A DNA stretch of 64,000 bases from Gammaproteobacteria bacterium (lineage in GTDB: Bacteria; Pseudomonadota; Gammaproteobacteria; Steroidobacterales; PWYM01): assembly GCA_003567475.1 (NCBI GenBank), contig PWZL01000058.1, positions 19,859 to 83,858 of the forward strand. The letters run 5' to 3'. The first letter of the stretch is position 1; the number at the start of each line of letters is the position of its first letter. The notes under the pieces are model-generated. The model was not told the DNA's origin and searched no databases. It was given only the letters and a program-made list of their open reading frames with translations. Both the position numbers and the translations under genes were made by a program. This document shows, piece after piece, positions 16,785 through 25,826 of this stretch.

Positions 16785-17573
16785 ATGCGCGTTGTGGCTC
16801 ACACCTGCTCCAATACAGAAATCGTCTGCGCACTCGGCCGGAGCGACTGGCTGGTCGGCGTTGATGATCATTCCGACTATCCTGCGGAGGTGGTGTCCAC
16901 CCTGCCGCGAGTCGGACCCGACCTGGACGTGGATATCGAGCGTATTCGTGCACTCGAACCTGACCTGGTGATCACCTCGCTGACGGTGCCCGGGCATGAG
17001 CGCTGCGTCGAGCGAATCGCGGCCGCTGGACTCCCCTACCTCGTCACCCAGCCGACTTCGCTGGCGGGGGTCGCGGAAGATATCCGACACATCGGCGCCG
17101 CGCTGGGCGCCGCGACCGAGGCCGAGGCGCTCGCCAGCCGCTTCGACGTCGCCCTCGCACGCGCCGCCGGCGTAGCTACCGGAATTCCGGTGCTGGTCGA
17201 GTGGTGGCCAAAACCGGTGATTGTTCCCGGTCGGCGCTCATGGGTGAACGAGATGTTGCGGCTTGCCGGCGGCTACAACCCATGGGAAGCGGAAGATGCC
17301 GAAAGCCTTCCGGTCGACCCGAAAGCGGTCCGTCGGGCTGCGCCGGAGGCGGTGGTGATGAGTTGGTGCGGAGTCAGGGAGGACAAATACCGCGCGGAGG
17401 TCGTGCGCCGGCGCAGTGGCTGGGCGGAGGTCCCCGCCCTGCGCCACGACCGGATCCATGCTGTCAGCGAGGCTTGGCTGGGTCGGCCGGGTCCGCGACT
17501 GCTGGAGGGCATTGAACGGCTACGCACCATTGTGAACGAGATCCGTCCGGACCCCTGCTGGCCAGACGCGTGA
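16785..17573 (+). CDS. BtuF-like cobalamin/metal-chelate binding protein without signal peptide
   Basis: A 262-residue type III (BtuF/FhuD-fold) ABC-binding-protein relative. Hallmarks are SNTEIVCALGRSDWLVGVDDHSDYP at the start, then LEPDLVITSLTVPG, GLPYLVTQPTSLAGVAEDI and a second lobe with VLVEWWPKPVIVPGRRSWVNEML and AEDAESLPVDP. The first residues (MRVVAHTCSN) are already the first beta-strand, so no signal peptide is present and no BtuC/BtuD genes are adjacent. Similar signal-less proteins are common in gammaproteobacteria and may work in cobalamin handling inside the cell; that role is inference. A rhodanese gene follows 26 bases after its stop. Confidence 0.75.
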   Translation: MRVVAHTCSNTEIVCALGRSDWLVGVDDHSDYPAEVVSTLPRVGPDLDVDIERIRALEPDLVITSLTVPGHERCVERIAAAGLPYLVTQPTSLAGVAEDIRHIGAALGAATEAEALASRFDVALARAAGVATGIPVLVEWWPKPVIVPGRRSWVNEMLRLAGGYNPWEAEDAESLPVDPKAVRRAAPEAVVMSWCGVREDKYRAEVVRRRSGWAEVPALRHDRIHAVSEAWLGRPGPRLLEGIERLRTIVNEIRPDPCWPDA

Positions 17574-17599
17574 TCACGGCCAAGGCAAGGAGGCTCCCC

Positions 17600-18205
17600 A
17601 TGAAAGCACCACCGCTGTCCATTCTGTTGATACTGCTGATCTCGCTTGCCCCCATGAGCAGCGCGGAGGAACAGGCCCAGGCACCCGAGTCCGACTCTGC
17701 CCGGACCCAGCTTGGCCTGTATGTGACCGCCCGCCAGGCTTGGGCACTGCTGCAGAACGAGCCGGATGCCGTGCTGGTCGATGTCCGCGATCCCGTTGAA
17801 GCCATGTTCACGGGGTTCGCCGAGCCCACCCGCGTTCATGTGCCATGGCTGCTCGTCGACCCGCGACAGTTTTCTGCGGAGCACGGGCGCTACGACATGG
17901 TGGCCAATCGCCGTTTCGACAGCGAAGTAACCCAGCGGCTTGCGGCGCTGGAGATCGCTGCCGATGCCCCGATCATCGTGATCTGCCGCAGTGGCGCCAC
18001 GCGGAGCGCACCTGCTGCGGACCGTCTGACCGAACTCGGCTACAGGCGGGTCTACTCTGTCGTCGACGGCTTCGAGGGTGACCGCTTGCGCGACGGCGAC
18101 TCTACCGGCGTGCGCGCGCTCAATGGGTGGCGTAACAGCGGCCTGCCCTGGAGCTATACCCTGCCCGAGGACGTGGCCTACCGCGTATCCTCGTTCGACG
18201 ATTGA
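17600..18205 (+). CDS. Exported rhodanese-like sulfurtransferase
   Basis: A 201-residue secreted single-domain rhodanese. ATG 17600 is preferred over an in-frame ATG at 17570 because AAGGAGG stands just before it. A signal peptide runs to about residue 22 (LAPMSSA). The domain has LVDVRDPVEAMFTGF, the active-site loop CRSGATR with the nucleophile at Cys129, then DRLTELGYRRVYSVVDGFEGD. The fold and length fit sulfur transfer in the periplasm. The 3' end overlaps the convergent MscS gene by 28 bases. Confidence 0.86.
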   Translation: MKAPPLSILLILLISLAPMSSAEEQAQAPESDSARTQLGLYVTARQAWALLQNEPDAVLVDVRDPVEAMFTGFAEPTRVHVPWLLVDPRQFSAEHGRYDMVANRRFDSEVTQRLAALEIAADAPIIVICRSGATRSAPAADRLTELGYRRVYSVVDGFEGDRLRDGDSTGVRALNGWRNSGLPWSYTLPEDVAYRVSSFDD

Positions 18206-19080
18206 TCGGACCCGGACGGGGGTGATCCGGACTGCTCAGGAAAGACGGAGAGGCCATCGACCAGCACCACCGGAAACGGCCGCGTGGCCTCACCGGTATA
18301 CAACGAGCGGTGTGGGAACGGAATCTCTATGCCCGCCGCATCGAATGCCATCTTGATGTCGGCGGCGATGCTGTTGCGCAGCGCGAGAAAATTCTCCCGG
18401 CGCGCCCAGATCGAGAACTGTATCTGGAGTGCCGAGTCACCGAACCCGGTGAAGATGAACAGCGGTGCGGGTTCGTCGAGACACACCAGATTGCGGTCCG
18501 CAACGTCCATCAGCACGTCCCGCACCCGGTTGATGTCCTCCTTGTAGGCCACCCCCAGCATCATGTCGAGGCGACGAATAGGGAACCGCGTCAGGGTCGT
18601 CACTTCGCTCTTGATCAGAGTTTCATTTGAGATACGAACGTAGAGGTTGTCGAAGGTCCGCAGCTTGACTGACAGCAGATCCACGGACAGCACCTCACCG
18701 GTCGTAGCGCCGACCTTGATGATGTCGCCCACCGAGAAGGCCCGCTCACCAATCAGAAACAGCCCGCTGATGAGGTTGGACACGGCGGTCTGCGACGCGA
18801 AACTCAGGGCTACGGTCACCACGCCGGCAGCGCCCATCAGTACGGCCAGACTGAAACCGAGTTCCCGCAGCGCCGAGGCCACGAACAGCGCCAGCACCAG
18901 GTAGAACGCCAGACGCCGCAACAACAGCAGTCGGGTCGCAGACAGGTGTTTCCCGGCGGCCCTGCGGATCAGGCGTGAGGCGATGCCGGCGAGCAGCAAC
19001 CCCAGCAGCAGCAGCACACCCGCCCGCAACCAGGCCGCGAATCGATCGCTCGTCACCAGTTCCGTCAGCCACGCATCCAT
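18178..19080 (-). CDS. MscS-family small mechanosensitive channel
   Basis: A 300-residue inner-membrane channel. Three N-terminal hydrophobic helices lie at about 18-36, 52-70 and 75-110; the last is the pore helix (AAGVVTVALSFASQTAVSNLISG) with the small-residue pattern expected of TM3. Then comes the MscS beta domain (GERAFSVGDIIKVGATTGEVLSVDLLSVKLRTFDN) and the alpha/beta C-terminal region (FIFTGFGDSALQIQFSIWA). The short 30-residue tail is polar and likely disordered. It would open under membrane tension to release solutes. Its start lies three bases from the stop of the DUF432 gene, an arrangement often seen for these two families. Confidence 0.92.
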   Translation of the reverse strand: MDAWLTELVTSDRFAAWLRAGVLLLLGLLLAGIASRLIRRAAGKHLSATRLLLLRRLAFYLVLALFVASALRELGFSLAVLMGAAGVVTVALSFASQTAVSNLISGLFLIGERAFSVGDIIKVGATTGEVLSVDLLSVKLRTFDNLYVRISNETLIKSEVTTLTRFPIRRLDMMLGVAYKEDINRVRDVLMDVADRNLVCLDEPAPLFIFTGFGDSALQIQFSIWARRENFLALRNSIAADIKMAFDAAGIEIPFPHRSLYTGEATRPFPVVLVDGLSVFPEQSGSPPSGSDQSSNEDTR

Positions 19081-19083
19081 CGC

Positions 19084-19914
19084 CTACTCCCGGAACAGCA
19101 GGCTGAAGGCCCGCACGACCCCACCCCGCGCGGGCAGTTGTCGGGGCCCTGTGAGAAGGCTGACGTCACCCGCTTCACTCGGGGGTTTCTCAGCGATCTT
19201 CAGTGACGCCATGTCGGAATCGCTGCCTCGCTGCAAGGACACCGCCTGAGTCCAGAGCCGTCCGTCAGCGCCACCGAAAATCGACAACATCGGTACGGGC
19301 AGGCTGAGGCGTTCCAGCGGCAGGGCGTTTGGCGCATGGTTGGCAATTCGCACGGCGGTCACCGCCCGATGCACACGGCGCGGCAGTTCATCCAGCGAAT
19401 GGCGCGCGTGGGTTTTGCCGGCATAACAGATCTCGCCCTCTCGTGTGGTCGGCCCGAACCAGGTGTCCGACAGGCGCAGCATCGGAAGCTCGCGCAGCAC
19501 CGTGGGCGCTTTCTCGCCGACCTGCACACGCAGGTAAAGCGGTGTCGAGAGATACATCGTTGTCTCTGCGCCTGGGAGCAGAAACAGCGGGGTTCGCGGG
19601 CGAATGACGACCGGGCGGTCCGCCAGCAGAGGTGCAAGCACCAGCCGATCGCCAGCGCTCAGCATGAAGCGTTCGCCTGCTCCGGATTCCGGTACACCGG
19701 TATGCAGGACAAACTCGGGCCGCGCGTCGGCAGCGCTCTCCTCGACCTGCTCGGTCACGAGCTGCCACTCGCCTTCGCGGTGATGGACGTCGAGCAGCAG
19801 GGTCCCGAGTCGGCAGGCGAGAGTATGCCCGAGCGGCACCGTCTGTGGCAGCCACCAGGGTCCCGATACGGAATCTGTCGTGCCAGACGGCTCACCGGCA
19901 GTGCTCAAGGTCAA
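19084..19914 (-). CDS. DUF432 domain-containing protein
   Basis: A 276-residue soluble protein with phrases of the DUF432 family: RPVVIRPRTPLFLLPGAETTMYLSTPLYLRV, LPMLRLSDTWFGPTTREGEICYAGKTHARHSLDELP and VTAVRIANHAPNALPLERLSLPVP. Function is not known. DUF432 genes are commonly followed by MscS-type channels, as here (three bases apart), so it may tune channel opening or respond to osmotic state; this is inference. No signal peptide or membrane segment is visible. Confidence 0.8.
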   Translation of the reverse strand: MTLSTAGEPSGTTDSVSGPWWLPQTVPLGHTLACRLGTLLLDVHHREGEWQLVTEQVEESAADARPEFVLHTGVPESGAGERFMLSAGDRLVLAPLLADRPVVIRPRTPLFLLPGAETTMYLSTPLYLRVQVGEKAPTVLRELPMLRLSDTWFGPTTREGEICYAGKTHARHSLDELPRRVHRAVTAVRIANHAPNALPLERLSLPVPMLSIFGGADGRLWTQAVSLQRGSDSDMASLKIAEKPPSEAGDVSLLTGPRQLPARGGVVRAFSLLFRE

Positions 19915-20065
19915 AGCTCGTCTCCCCCTACTCAGGCCAGGACTGCCGATTGTATGCCAGCCTGCCCGCCGGCACAGCGCAGGCCGAGCTTTCGGTTTCC
20001 CGCGGGCGACAGCGTTGTGTACGCATGATAACGTCGCGACAGACGTCTAACCTTGGAAACCAGTC

Positions 20066-20674
20066 ATGAGCAGCCACCCCCCCGAGGTCACTCGGCCGCT
20101 GGACGAGCAGGAACTCGATGAGCTGGAGGATTACCTCAACCGCGAGTCGCTGCCAGAGGACACCATGTCGCTCGCAACGCTGCATGGATTTCTCACTGCT
20201 ATCGTCGTAGGGCCTTCGCAACCCTCACCGGAACACTGGCTGGGACGGATCTGGGGTGACATTGAACCCGAGGTGGCACTGTTCGGCTCGGAAGAAGAGG
20301 CCGCCCGGATAAGGCAGCTGCTGTTTCGCCTGATGAATTCGATCGCGATCGAATTGGCCGAACACCCGGCGGAATTCAGTCCGATTCATGCGGCGGCCGA
20401 AGAGGACGGCGAAGAGCTTGTCCTGCCCGAATTCTGGTGTGAGGGCTTTGTCAGGGGAACGTTGATCGACCGCGATTCATGGCAGGGGCTGTTTGACTCG
20501 CGTGAGGATGCGTTGCTGGTGCTGCCGATACTCGCTCACGCGGTCGAGCGGAGCGAATTCGAGTCGGAAGTCACCGGACCGACAGAAGTGTTCTGGAGCG
20601 AGGAAGGCCTGGAACTGATCAGCCAGTCCACCGTCGCGCTGCACGCCTACTGGAGCCCGACACGCTCTGCCTGA
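20066..20674 (+). CDS. UPF0149/YecA family protein
   Basis: A 202-residue acidic helical protein. The N-terminal half has ELDELEDYLNRESLPEDTMSLATLHGFLTAIVVGP followed by WLGRIWGD, the typical YecA/UPF0149 opening (a helical bundle ending in 'LxGFLxAI'), and the middle has FWCEGFVRG. The family has no agreed function; some members carry a C-terminal SEC-C zinc motif, which this one lacks. It reads alone, between the DUF432 gene and HiPIP. Confidence 0.85.
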   Translation: MSSHPPEVTRPLDEQELDELEDYLNRESLPEDTMSLATLHGFLTAIVVGPSQPSPEHWLGRIWGDIEPEVALFGSEEEAARIRQLLFRLMNSIAIELAEHPAEFSPIHAAAEEDGEELVLPEFWCEGFVRGTLIDRDSWQGLFDSREDALLVLPILAHAVERSEFESEVTGPTEVFWSEEGLELISQSTVALHAYWSPTRSA

Positions 20675-20824
20675 ACCCGGGCTGAACGGGGCGAGGCGAA
20701 ACAAGTCTCGTCCGCAGTGCGAAATGGACGCTTTGGGGAAGCCATCCATGCCGTTATACTGGTCGTACTGGTGGAGGCCAGATTTGCCTGTGTCACAGGC
20801 GGACAACGAAACGGAGCTTGCAAC

Positions 20825-21163
20825 ATGAAGACACGTCGTGAATTCCTTAAAGTCGCAGCCATTGGCGCGGCAGTCCTGCCGGCAGGCAGCGCTGCACTGC
20901 GCAGCGCCCCGGCCGCAGCAGCCGTCCCGGACGGGATGCCGCGCCTCGAACTGGATGATCCCGCTGCCGTCGCGCTCGGCTATGTCCACGACGTCGCTGA
21001 CGTCGACACAGCGCGCTTCCCTCGCTATGAAGAAGGCCAGTTGTGCAGCAACTGCCGCCTGATTTCCGGCCCTGAGGGTGATGACTGGCGTCCATGCTCA
21101 ATTTTCCCGGGAAAACTGGTCGCCAACGAGGGTTGGTGCAGCGCCTGGGTCGCCAAAGGCTGA
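20825..21163 (+). CDS. hip: High-potential iron-sulfur protein (HiPIP), Tat-exported
   Basis: A small periplasmic electron carrier with one [4Fe-4S] cluster. The first 37 residues are a twin-arginine signal (KTRREFLKVAAIGAAVLPAGSA). The mature part has the four cluster cysteines in the HiPIP order: C74 and C77 (CSNC), C91 (CSIFPGK) and C105 (GWCSAW), with the aromatic residues typical of the cluster pocket. ATG 20825 was chosen since the upstream in-frame ATG at 20717 would put 36 residues ahead of the Tat motif. HiPIPs carry electrons to photosynthetic reaction centres or terminal oxidases, mostly in purple sulfur and halophilic gammaproteobacteria. A strong terminator follows. Confidence 0.93.
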   Translation: MKTRREFLKVAAIGAAVLPAGSAALRSAPAAAAVPDGMPRLELDDPAAVALGYVHDVADVDTARFPRYEEGQLCSNCRLISGPEGDDWRPCSIFPGKLVANEGWCSAWVAKG

Positions 21164-21206
21164 ATCCGGGCAGTCGGGACCGCAGGGTCGCGACGGATAA
21201 AACAGC

Positions 21207-21235
21207 AGGGCCGGCAAGTGTGCCGGCCCTTTTTT
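21207..21235 (+). terminator. Rho-independent terminator after HiPIP
   Basis: A 10-base perfect stem (AGGGCCGGCA / TGCCGGCCCT) with a four-base loop, followed by a run of T. It closes the HiPIP transcript before the convergent CFA-like gene that ends at 21240. Confidence 0.9.
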
Positions 21236-21239
21236 GTGC

Positions 21240-22277
21240 TCAGTCCTCGCGCCTTGAAAACAACACATGGGTGACGAACCACTGGTCACCCCGCGCGTAA
21301 CCGAACAACTCTGCCACCGCCATAAAGAACATGCGCCAGCGCTGCACCCATCGGCGCGCGGCGGCCGCACCGTACACCTCGGAGAATATCCGCATGATCT
21401 CGTCGTCGGCCGCATCCAGGCGAGCGAGCCAGGCGTTGGATGTGCGCTCGTAGTGGCGACCGTCGACCCGCCACTGCGCCTCCAACCGCAGGTCGTGCTG
21501 AAACCACGCGAACATCTGTTCCGCCGGCATGATGCCGCCGGTGAAAAAATGTTCGGCCATCCAATCGTAATTGCCCTCGGTTTCGAACGGGTAGAGCAAC
21601 TCGCGATGACAGAATACATGCACGAACAGCCGCCCCCCGGGAACCAGCCAACCGCTGATGCGCCTCAGCAGCTCACGGTAATTGCGCATATGCTCGAACA
21701 TTTCCACCGAGACCACACGATCAAAACGCGCCTCCGTGGAGAAATCGTTCATGTCCGTCGTGACGATCTCGAGATTATCCAGACCTGCCGCCTGGGCTCT
21801 GGCCTCGATGAACTCCCGCTGGCTGGCCGAATTCGACACCGCAGTAATCCGACTCCGTGGATAGTGTTCGGCCATCCACAGTGAGAGCGAGCCCCAGCCG
21901 CAGCCAAGCTCGAGAATCCGCTGCCCATCGGCAAGTCCGGCACGCTCGCAGGTCAGCTCCAGCATCGCCGCCTCTGCCTGATCCAGAGACTCCGTGCCGG
22001 CAGGCCAAAGTGCGCAGCTGTATTTGAGATACCGCCCGAGCACATGTTCGAAGAATGTGGACGGCACCTCGTAGTGCTGCACGTTGGCAGCCTCCGTGTG
22101 CACTGCCAGCGGACCCTCCCGCAGCTCAGCAAGTCGCGCCTGGTAGCGGGCGAACTGTGCCTCGCCACCCTCGCCGCGCTCGCCCCTCAGGCGCCCGCTC
22201 ATCAGGCGTCGCATGCCGAAGCGCAGCAACGGGTCAGGAATCAGGCCACGCTCCGCCCAGTCGATCAAAATGCTCAA
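21240..22277 (-). CDS. Cyclopropane-fatty-acyl-phospholipid synthase family methyltransferase
   Basis: A 345-residue CFA-synthase-type SAM enzyme that would modify membrane lipids or small amines. The start is taken as TTG 22277 with GGGAGG just before it; the only longer frame (to 22490) would overlap the divergent folE start. The sequence has LPIDW-like LSILIDWAERGLIPDPLLRFGMRRL, the CFA phrase HYEVPSTFFEHVLGRYLKYSCA, the SAM loop ILELGCGWGSLSLWMAEHYP, FDRVVSVEMFEHMRNY and HVFCHRELLYPFE. This short subgroup is close to plant-type coclaurine N-methyltransferase relatives, so the exact substrate is uncertain. Confidence 0.85.
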   Translation of the reverse strand: MSILIDWAERGLIPDPLLRFGMRRLMSGRLRGERGEGGEAQFARYQARLAELREGPLAVHTEAANVQHYEVPSTFFEHVLGRYLKYSCALWPAGTESLDQAEAAMLELTCERAGLADGQRILELGCGWGSLSLWMAEHYPRSRITAVSNSASQREFIEARAQAAGLDNLEIVTTDMNDFSTEARFDRVVSVEMFEHMRNYRELLRRISGWLVPGGRLFVHVFCHRELLYPFETEGNYDWMAEHFFTGGIMPAEQMFAWFQHDLRLEAQWRVDGRHYERTSNAWLARLDAADDEIMRIFSEVYGAAAARRWVQRWRMFFMAVAELFGYARGDQWFVTHVLFSRRED

Positions 22278-22472
22278 AATCCTGCCTCCCCGGCACTGAA
22301 GATAGTGTTGATACCCACGGTGAATCCATACGACACGGCGCCCCGTGCGGATGAGCGCACGGCAACGATACCATCCAGCTGCGTTGACGGTGTCCGCAAG
22401 CGCTGGCAGTGTGCACTTGTTTTTCGACAGGTCCTGGGACCTGAACACCCGTATTGAGGGAGCACGAGGCGC

Positions 22473-23087
22473 GTGAGTAACACGACACAAGACCCACAGG
22501 CGGCAGGCACCATGCCGTCCGAAGAAGAAGCTCGGGAAGCCGTCCGGACGCTATTGCGCTGGGCGGGTGATGACCCGACCCGCGAAGGGTTGCTCGACAC
22601 GCCGAAGCGAGTTGTCAAGGCCTACCGCGACTGGTTCGCCGGCTACGATCAGGATCCAGTCGAGTTTCTGGCCCGTACGTTCGAGGAAGTCGAGGGATAC
22701 GACGAGATGATCGTCCTGCGCGATATCAGCTTTGAGTCGCACTGCGAGCACCACATGGCGCCGATCATCGGGCATGCCCATGTGGGCTATCTGCCGACCA
22801 ACAAGGTAGTTGGCATCAGTAAACTTGCGCGTGTCGTGGAAGCCTTCGCCCGGCGGTTCCAGGTCCAGGAGAAACTCACTGCACAGATCGCCAACTGCAT
22901 TCAGGACGTGCTGAAACCCAAGGGCGTCGGCGTCATCATAGAGGCGTCGCACCAATGCATGACGACCCGTGGCGTGCACAAGACCGGCGTCTCCATGGTG
23001 ACCAGCCAGATGCTCGGCACGTTCCGCAGTGACGCCCGCACGCGCGCCGAGTTCCTGACGAATGTCGGGCGCACGCGACTGGGCTGA
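22473..23087 (+). CDS. folE: GTP cyclohydrolase I
   Basis: Converts GTP to 7,8-dihydroneopterin triphosphate, the first step of tetrahydrofolate and pterin synthesis. A GTG start with GCACGAGG before it. All type IA motifs are present: [40 protein letters not shown] (zinc Cys and His), [15 protein letters not shown], and the second zinc Cys in [12 protein letters not shown]. At 204 residues it has the usual length. Its stop abuts the start of the ZrgA-like gene. Confidence 0.95.
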   Translation: MSNTTQDPQAAGTMPSEEEAREAVRTLLRWAGDDPTREGLLDTPKRVVKAYRDWFAGYDQDPVEFLARTFEEVEGYDEMIVLRDISFESHCEHHMAPIIGHAHVGYLPTNKVVGISKLARVVEAFARRFQVQEKLTAQIANCIQDVLKPKGVGVIIEASHQCMTTRGVHKTGVSMVTSQMLGTFRSDARTRAEFLTNVGRTRLG

Positions 23088-23756
23088 ATGATTTCCAAGG
23101 CCCGCGCCATTGTCATCGGACTGCTCAGCGTGGCTGCGGCAGCGGGCGCTGACCGCCCGACCGTAAACGACTCGGACGCCTCTCTGGACGTGTCTTGGGT
23201 CGAAGGCGAGCTGCAGCTTCTGCTCACCAGCTCGGCGGAAACCCTGTTCGCACTCGGTGGGCTACCGGATGACGATGCGCGCCGGCAGGTCCTGGCCAAC
23301 GGGGCAGCCTTACTCGGCGACGCCAGCAGCTTGTTTCACCTGCCACCAGCGGCGGCTTGCCGTCTGATCGAGACGGTGGTCGGCGGCCGGGTGCTGGATG
23401 AGGCGGGCCTGGCGGTCAGCCATCGGCCAAGCCAACGTCTGCAGGAATTGCGACAGCGCGATGTGCCGCTGGGAGGACGACCGCCGGCCACGCCTGGGCC
23501 TGCAACAGCCTCGCCGGACACCGGTGAGGCGGACGGCCACGTCGGCCCGCCGGGCTTACCTGCTGCCGAGATCGTGGTCCAGCACCGTTACCAGTGTCAG
23601 CGGGCAGATATGCTGACGCAACTCGGGGCACAGATTTTCAGCGCCTTTCCGGCACTGCAGCGCTTGCAAGCACGCGTGTACCAGGGTCGTGAGCCTACTC
23701 ATGAGACTCTGCTGCAACCGCAGCAGCCAATACTGCAAGTCCCCCCGCCGCGCTGA
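23088..23756 (+). CDS. ZrgA-like (DUF2796) periplasmic protein
   Basis: A 222-residue protein with a Sec signal (to about residue 21). The mature start VNDSDASLDVSWVEGELQLLLTSSAETLFALGG and the C-terminal EIVVQHRYQCQRADMLTQLGAQIFSAFPALQRLQARV match DUF2796, the family of zinc-regulated ZrgA. The poly-His stretches of some ZrgA proteins are missing. Its ATG directly follows the folE stop (TGAATG), so the two are co-transcribed; GTP cyclohydrolase I is a zinc enzyme, which makes a link to zinc supply plausible. Assignment is moderate, as identity to characterised members cannot be measured here. Confidence 0.5.
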   Translation: MISKARAIVIGLLSVAAAAGADRPTVNDSDASLDVSWVEGELQLLLTSSAETLFALGGLPDDDARRQVLANGAALLGDASSLFHLPPAAACRLIETVVGGRVLDEAGLAVSHRPSQRLQELRQRDVPLGGRPPATPGPATASPDTGEADGHVGPPGLPAAEIVVQHRYQCQRADMLTQLGAQIFSAFPALQRLQARVYQGREPTHETLLQPQQPILQVPPPR

Positions 23757-23829
23757 CGGCAACGGCCGGAGTCGGATCAATCGCCGGATCCAGCACCCGC
23801 TGAATCCCGCGGTACCCGGCGGGATGCCG

Positions 23830-25611
23830 TCAGAACTGCTCCTCTGTCAGTGCCATCATGCTCTCGCTGCCTGCCAGAATCGCGTCGCGATAGCCGCCTG
23901 CCCGTGGCAGCAGGTGTTGCGAATAAAACTGCGCAGTGACCAGCTTCGCTTCGAGATATTCCCGGTCGGCATCACCTTCGCTCAAGCGTCGGGATGCGGC
24001 CAGCGCGCTGCGCCCCAGCAACCATCCGCCGGCCACGGTACCGGTCAGCATCAGGAGATTGACGCCGGCTGAACCCATCGCGTTGGGGTCATGCGCCGAG
24101 CGCTCCAGCAGCCAGCGCACCGATGCTTCCAGTGCATCGACACCCTCAGCCAAGCGCTTTGCGATACCTGCATGGGCATCACCCCGACCGGCGAGTTCTG
24201 TCTGGGTCTCACGCATCTCGGCAATCAACGCAGCCATCGCCTGGCCGCCGTCGCGGATGACTTTTCGCCCAGCGAGATCGTTCGCCTGGATGCCGGTAGT
24301 CCCTTCGTAGATGGTGGTAATCCGTGCATCCCGCAGATGCTGGGCGGCACCGGTCTCCTCAACATACCCCATGCCACCGTGGATCTGCACGCCCAGTGAG
24401 GCCATCTCCTGGCCGAGTTCCGTGCACCAGCCTTTGACCACCGGCGTCAGCAGATCGACACGTGCCTGATGGTGCGCCTTCAGCTCGGGGTCGTCGGCCT
24501 GGTGAGAGAAATCCAGCGAAGCCGACGCCACATATGCCAGCGCACGCATCGCCTCGATGGAAGACTTCATGGTCAACAGCATTCGTCGTACATCCGGATG
24601 GCGGATGATCCGCACCCGCTCGGGCTCGCCGGCGACATACCCCTGCACGCGATCGCGCGCGTAGGCCAGCGCCAACTGGTAGGCACGCTCGGAAATCGAC
24701 AGGCCCTCGACGCCTACCGCCAGTCGTGCATGGTTCATCATGGTGAACATGCACGCCAGTCCGTTGTTCTCCTCGCCGACCAGAAAGCCGATCGCACCGC
24801 CCTCGTCACCGTAGCTCATGACACAGGTCGGGCTGCCATGAATCCCGAGTTTGTGCTCGACGGAGATAGGCTTGACGTCATTTCTTTCCGCCGGGCGGCC
24901 GTCGGCATCCAGCAGGAACTTGGGCACCAGGAACAGCGAAATACCCTTCACCCCCTCCGGCGCATCCGGCAGACGAGCGAGCACCAGGTGAATGACGTTA
25001 TCGGTCAGATCATGGTCGCCCCAGGTGATGTAAATCTTCCGACCGGTGATGCGGTAGTGGTCACCCTTCGGAATCGCCCGGGTGGTAATGGCGGCCAGGT
25101 CAGAACCCGCCTGGGGTTCGGTGAGGTTCATCGTACCTGTCCACTCGCCGGTGATCAGCTTGGCCAGATACGCCTGCTTGAGTGCCTCGCTGCCATGCGC
25201 CTCGAGCGCTTCGACGGCGCCATGGGTAAGCATCGGACACAGGGAAAACGCCAGGTTCGCGCTCTTCCACATTTCCATCGCGGCGGTGGCGACGACGTGA
25301 GGCAGGCCCTGACCGTCGTAGTCAGGATTGCAGGGCAGCGCCGGCCACCCTCCTTCCATGAACTGACGGTAGGCCTCACGGAACACCTCGGGGACCACCA
25401 CCGCGCCATTCTCGACACGCGTACCAGCCTGATCGCCCGGCCAATTGGTGGGGGCCAGCACTTCCGCGGCCAGGCGGCCGGCCTCGTCGAGCACGGTATC
25501 GACCAGGTCGGCACTGGCCATCTCGAAGGCTGGCAGGGCGTTAAGCTTGTCCAGGCCGGCGATTTCGTTGATCACGAATCGCATGTCCTTGATCGGCGCG
25601 GTATAGCTCAT
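23830..25611 (-). CDS. Acyl-CoA dehydrogenase with C-terminal extension
   Basis: A 593-residue FAD acyl-CoA dehydrogenase of the long-form DmdC/FadE-like type. ATG 25611 begins MSYTAPIKDMRFVINEIAGL, the usual N-terminal cap. FAD and substrate motifs are MNLTEPQAGSDLAAI, YRITGRKIYITWGDHD, KLGIHGSPTCVMSYG, and QIHGGMGYVEETGAAQHLRDARITTIYEGTTGIQANDL, after which comes the about 100-residue C-terminal acyl-CoA dehydrogenase-like domain. Substrate (fatty acyl-CoA or 3-methylmercaptopropionyl-CoA) is open. It is monocistronic and ends convergent to the ZrgA-like gene. Confidence 0.9.
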   Translation of the reverse strand: MSYTAPIKDMRFVINEIAGLDKLNALPAFEMASADLVDTVLDEAGRLAAEVLAPTNWPGDQAGTRVENGAVVVPEVFREAYRQFMEGGWPALPCNPDYDGQGLPHVVATAAMEMWKSANLAFSLCPMLTHGAVEALEAHGSEALKQAYLAKLITGEWTGTMNLTEPQAGSDLAAITTRAIPKGDHYRITGRKIYITWGDHDLTDNVIHLVLARLPDAPEGVKGISLFLVPKFLLDADGRPAERNDVKPISVEHKLGIHGSPTCVMSYGDEGGAIGFLVGEENNGLACMFTMMNHARLAVGVEGLSISERAYQLALAYARDRVQGYVAGEPERVRIIRHPDVRRMLLTMKSSIEAMRALAYVASASLDFSHQADDPELKAHHQARVDLLTPVVKGWCTELGQEMASLGVQIHGGMGYVEETGAAQHLRDARITTIYEGTTGIQANDLAGRKVIRDGGQAMAALIAEMRETQTELAGRGDAHAGIAKRLAEGVDALEASVRWLLERSAHDPNAMGSAGVNLLMLTGTVAGGWLLGRSALAASRRLSEGDADREYLEAKLVTAQFYSQHLLPRAGGYRDAILAGSESMMALTEEQF

Positions 25612-25771
25612 GATGTCTGCGTCCTCAGTCCTGATGCGTGGCTTCCAAGCCTGCGTGGCTTCCCTGCACGGCCCTGGCCGGGAGCACAAGCCCCCGCGGG
25701 CAGCTCACGAATAATACCGCATCGGCCGGACATCACAGCGCCACCGCCATGGCACCGGCCTCCGGGAACAG

Positions 25772-25799
25772 GACGACGGGGCCGACCGGCCCCGTCGTC
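25772..25799 (-). terminator. GC-rich hairpin downstream of hsp20
   Basis: A perfect 12-base stem (GACGACGGGGCC / GGCCCCGTCGTC) with a four-base loop, 27 bases past the hsp20 stop. No T-run follows on either strand, so this is at best a weak or factor-assisted terminator; it may instead protect the 3' end of the hsp20 message. Confidence 0.5.
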
Positions 25800-25826
25800 A
25801 GCTCCACCTCAGGGTCTGCCTCGGGC

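Noticed and set aside
25772-25799. True intrinsic terminator after hsp20
   Set aside because: The stem is perfect but no T-run follows on either strand, so it is listed only as a hairpin of uncertain role.
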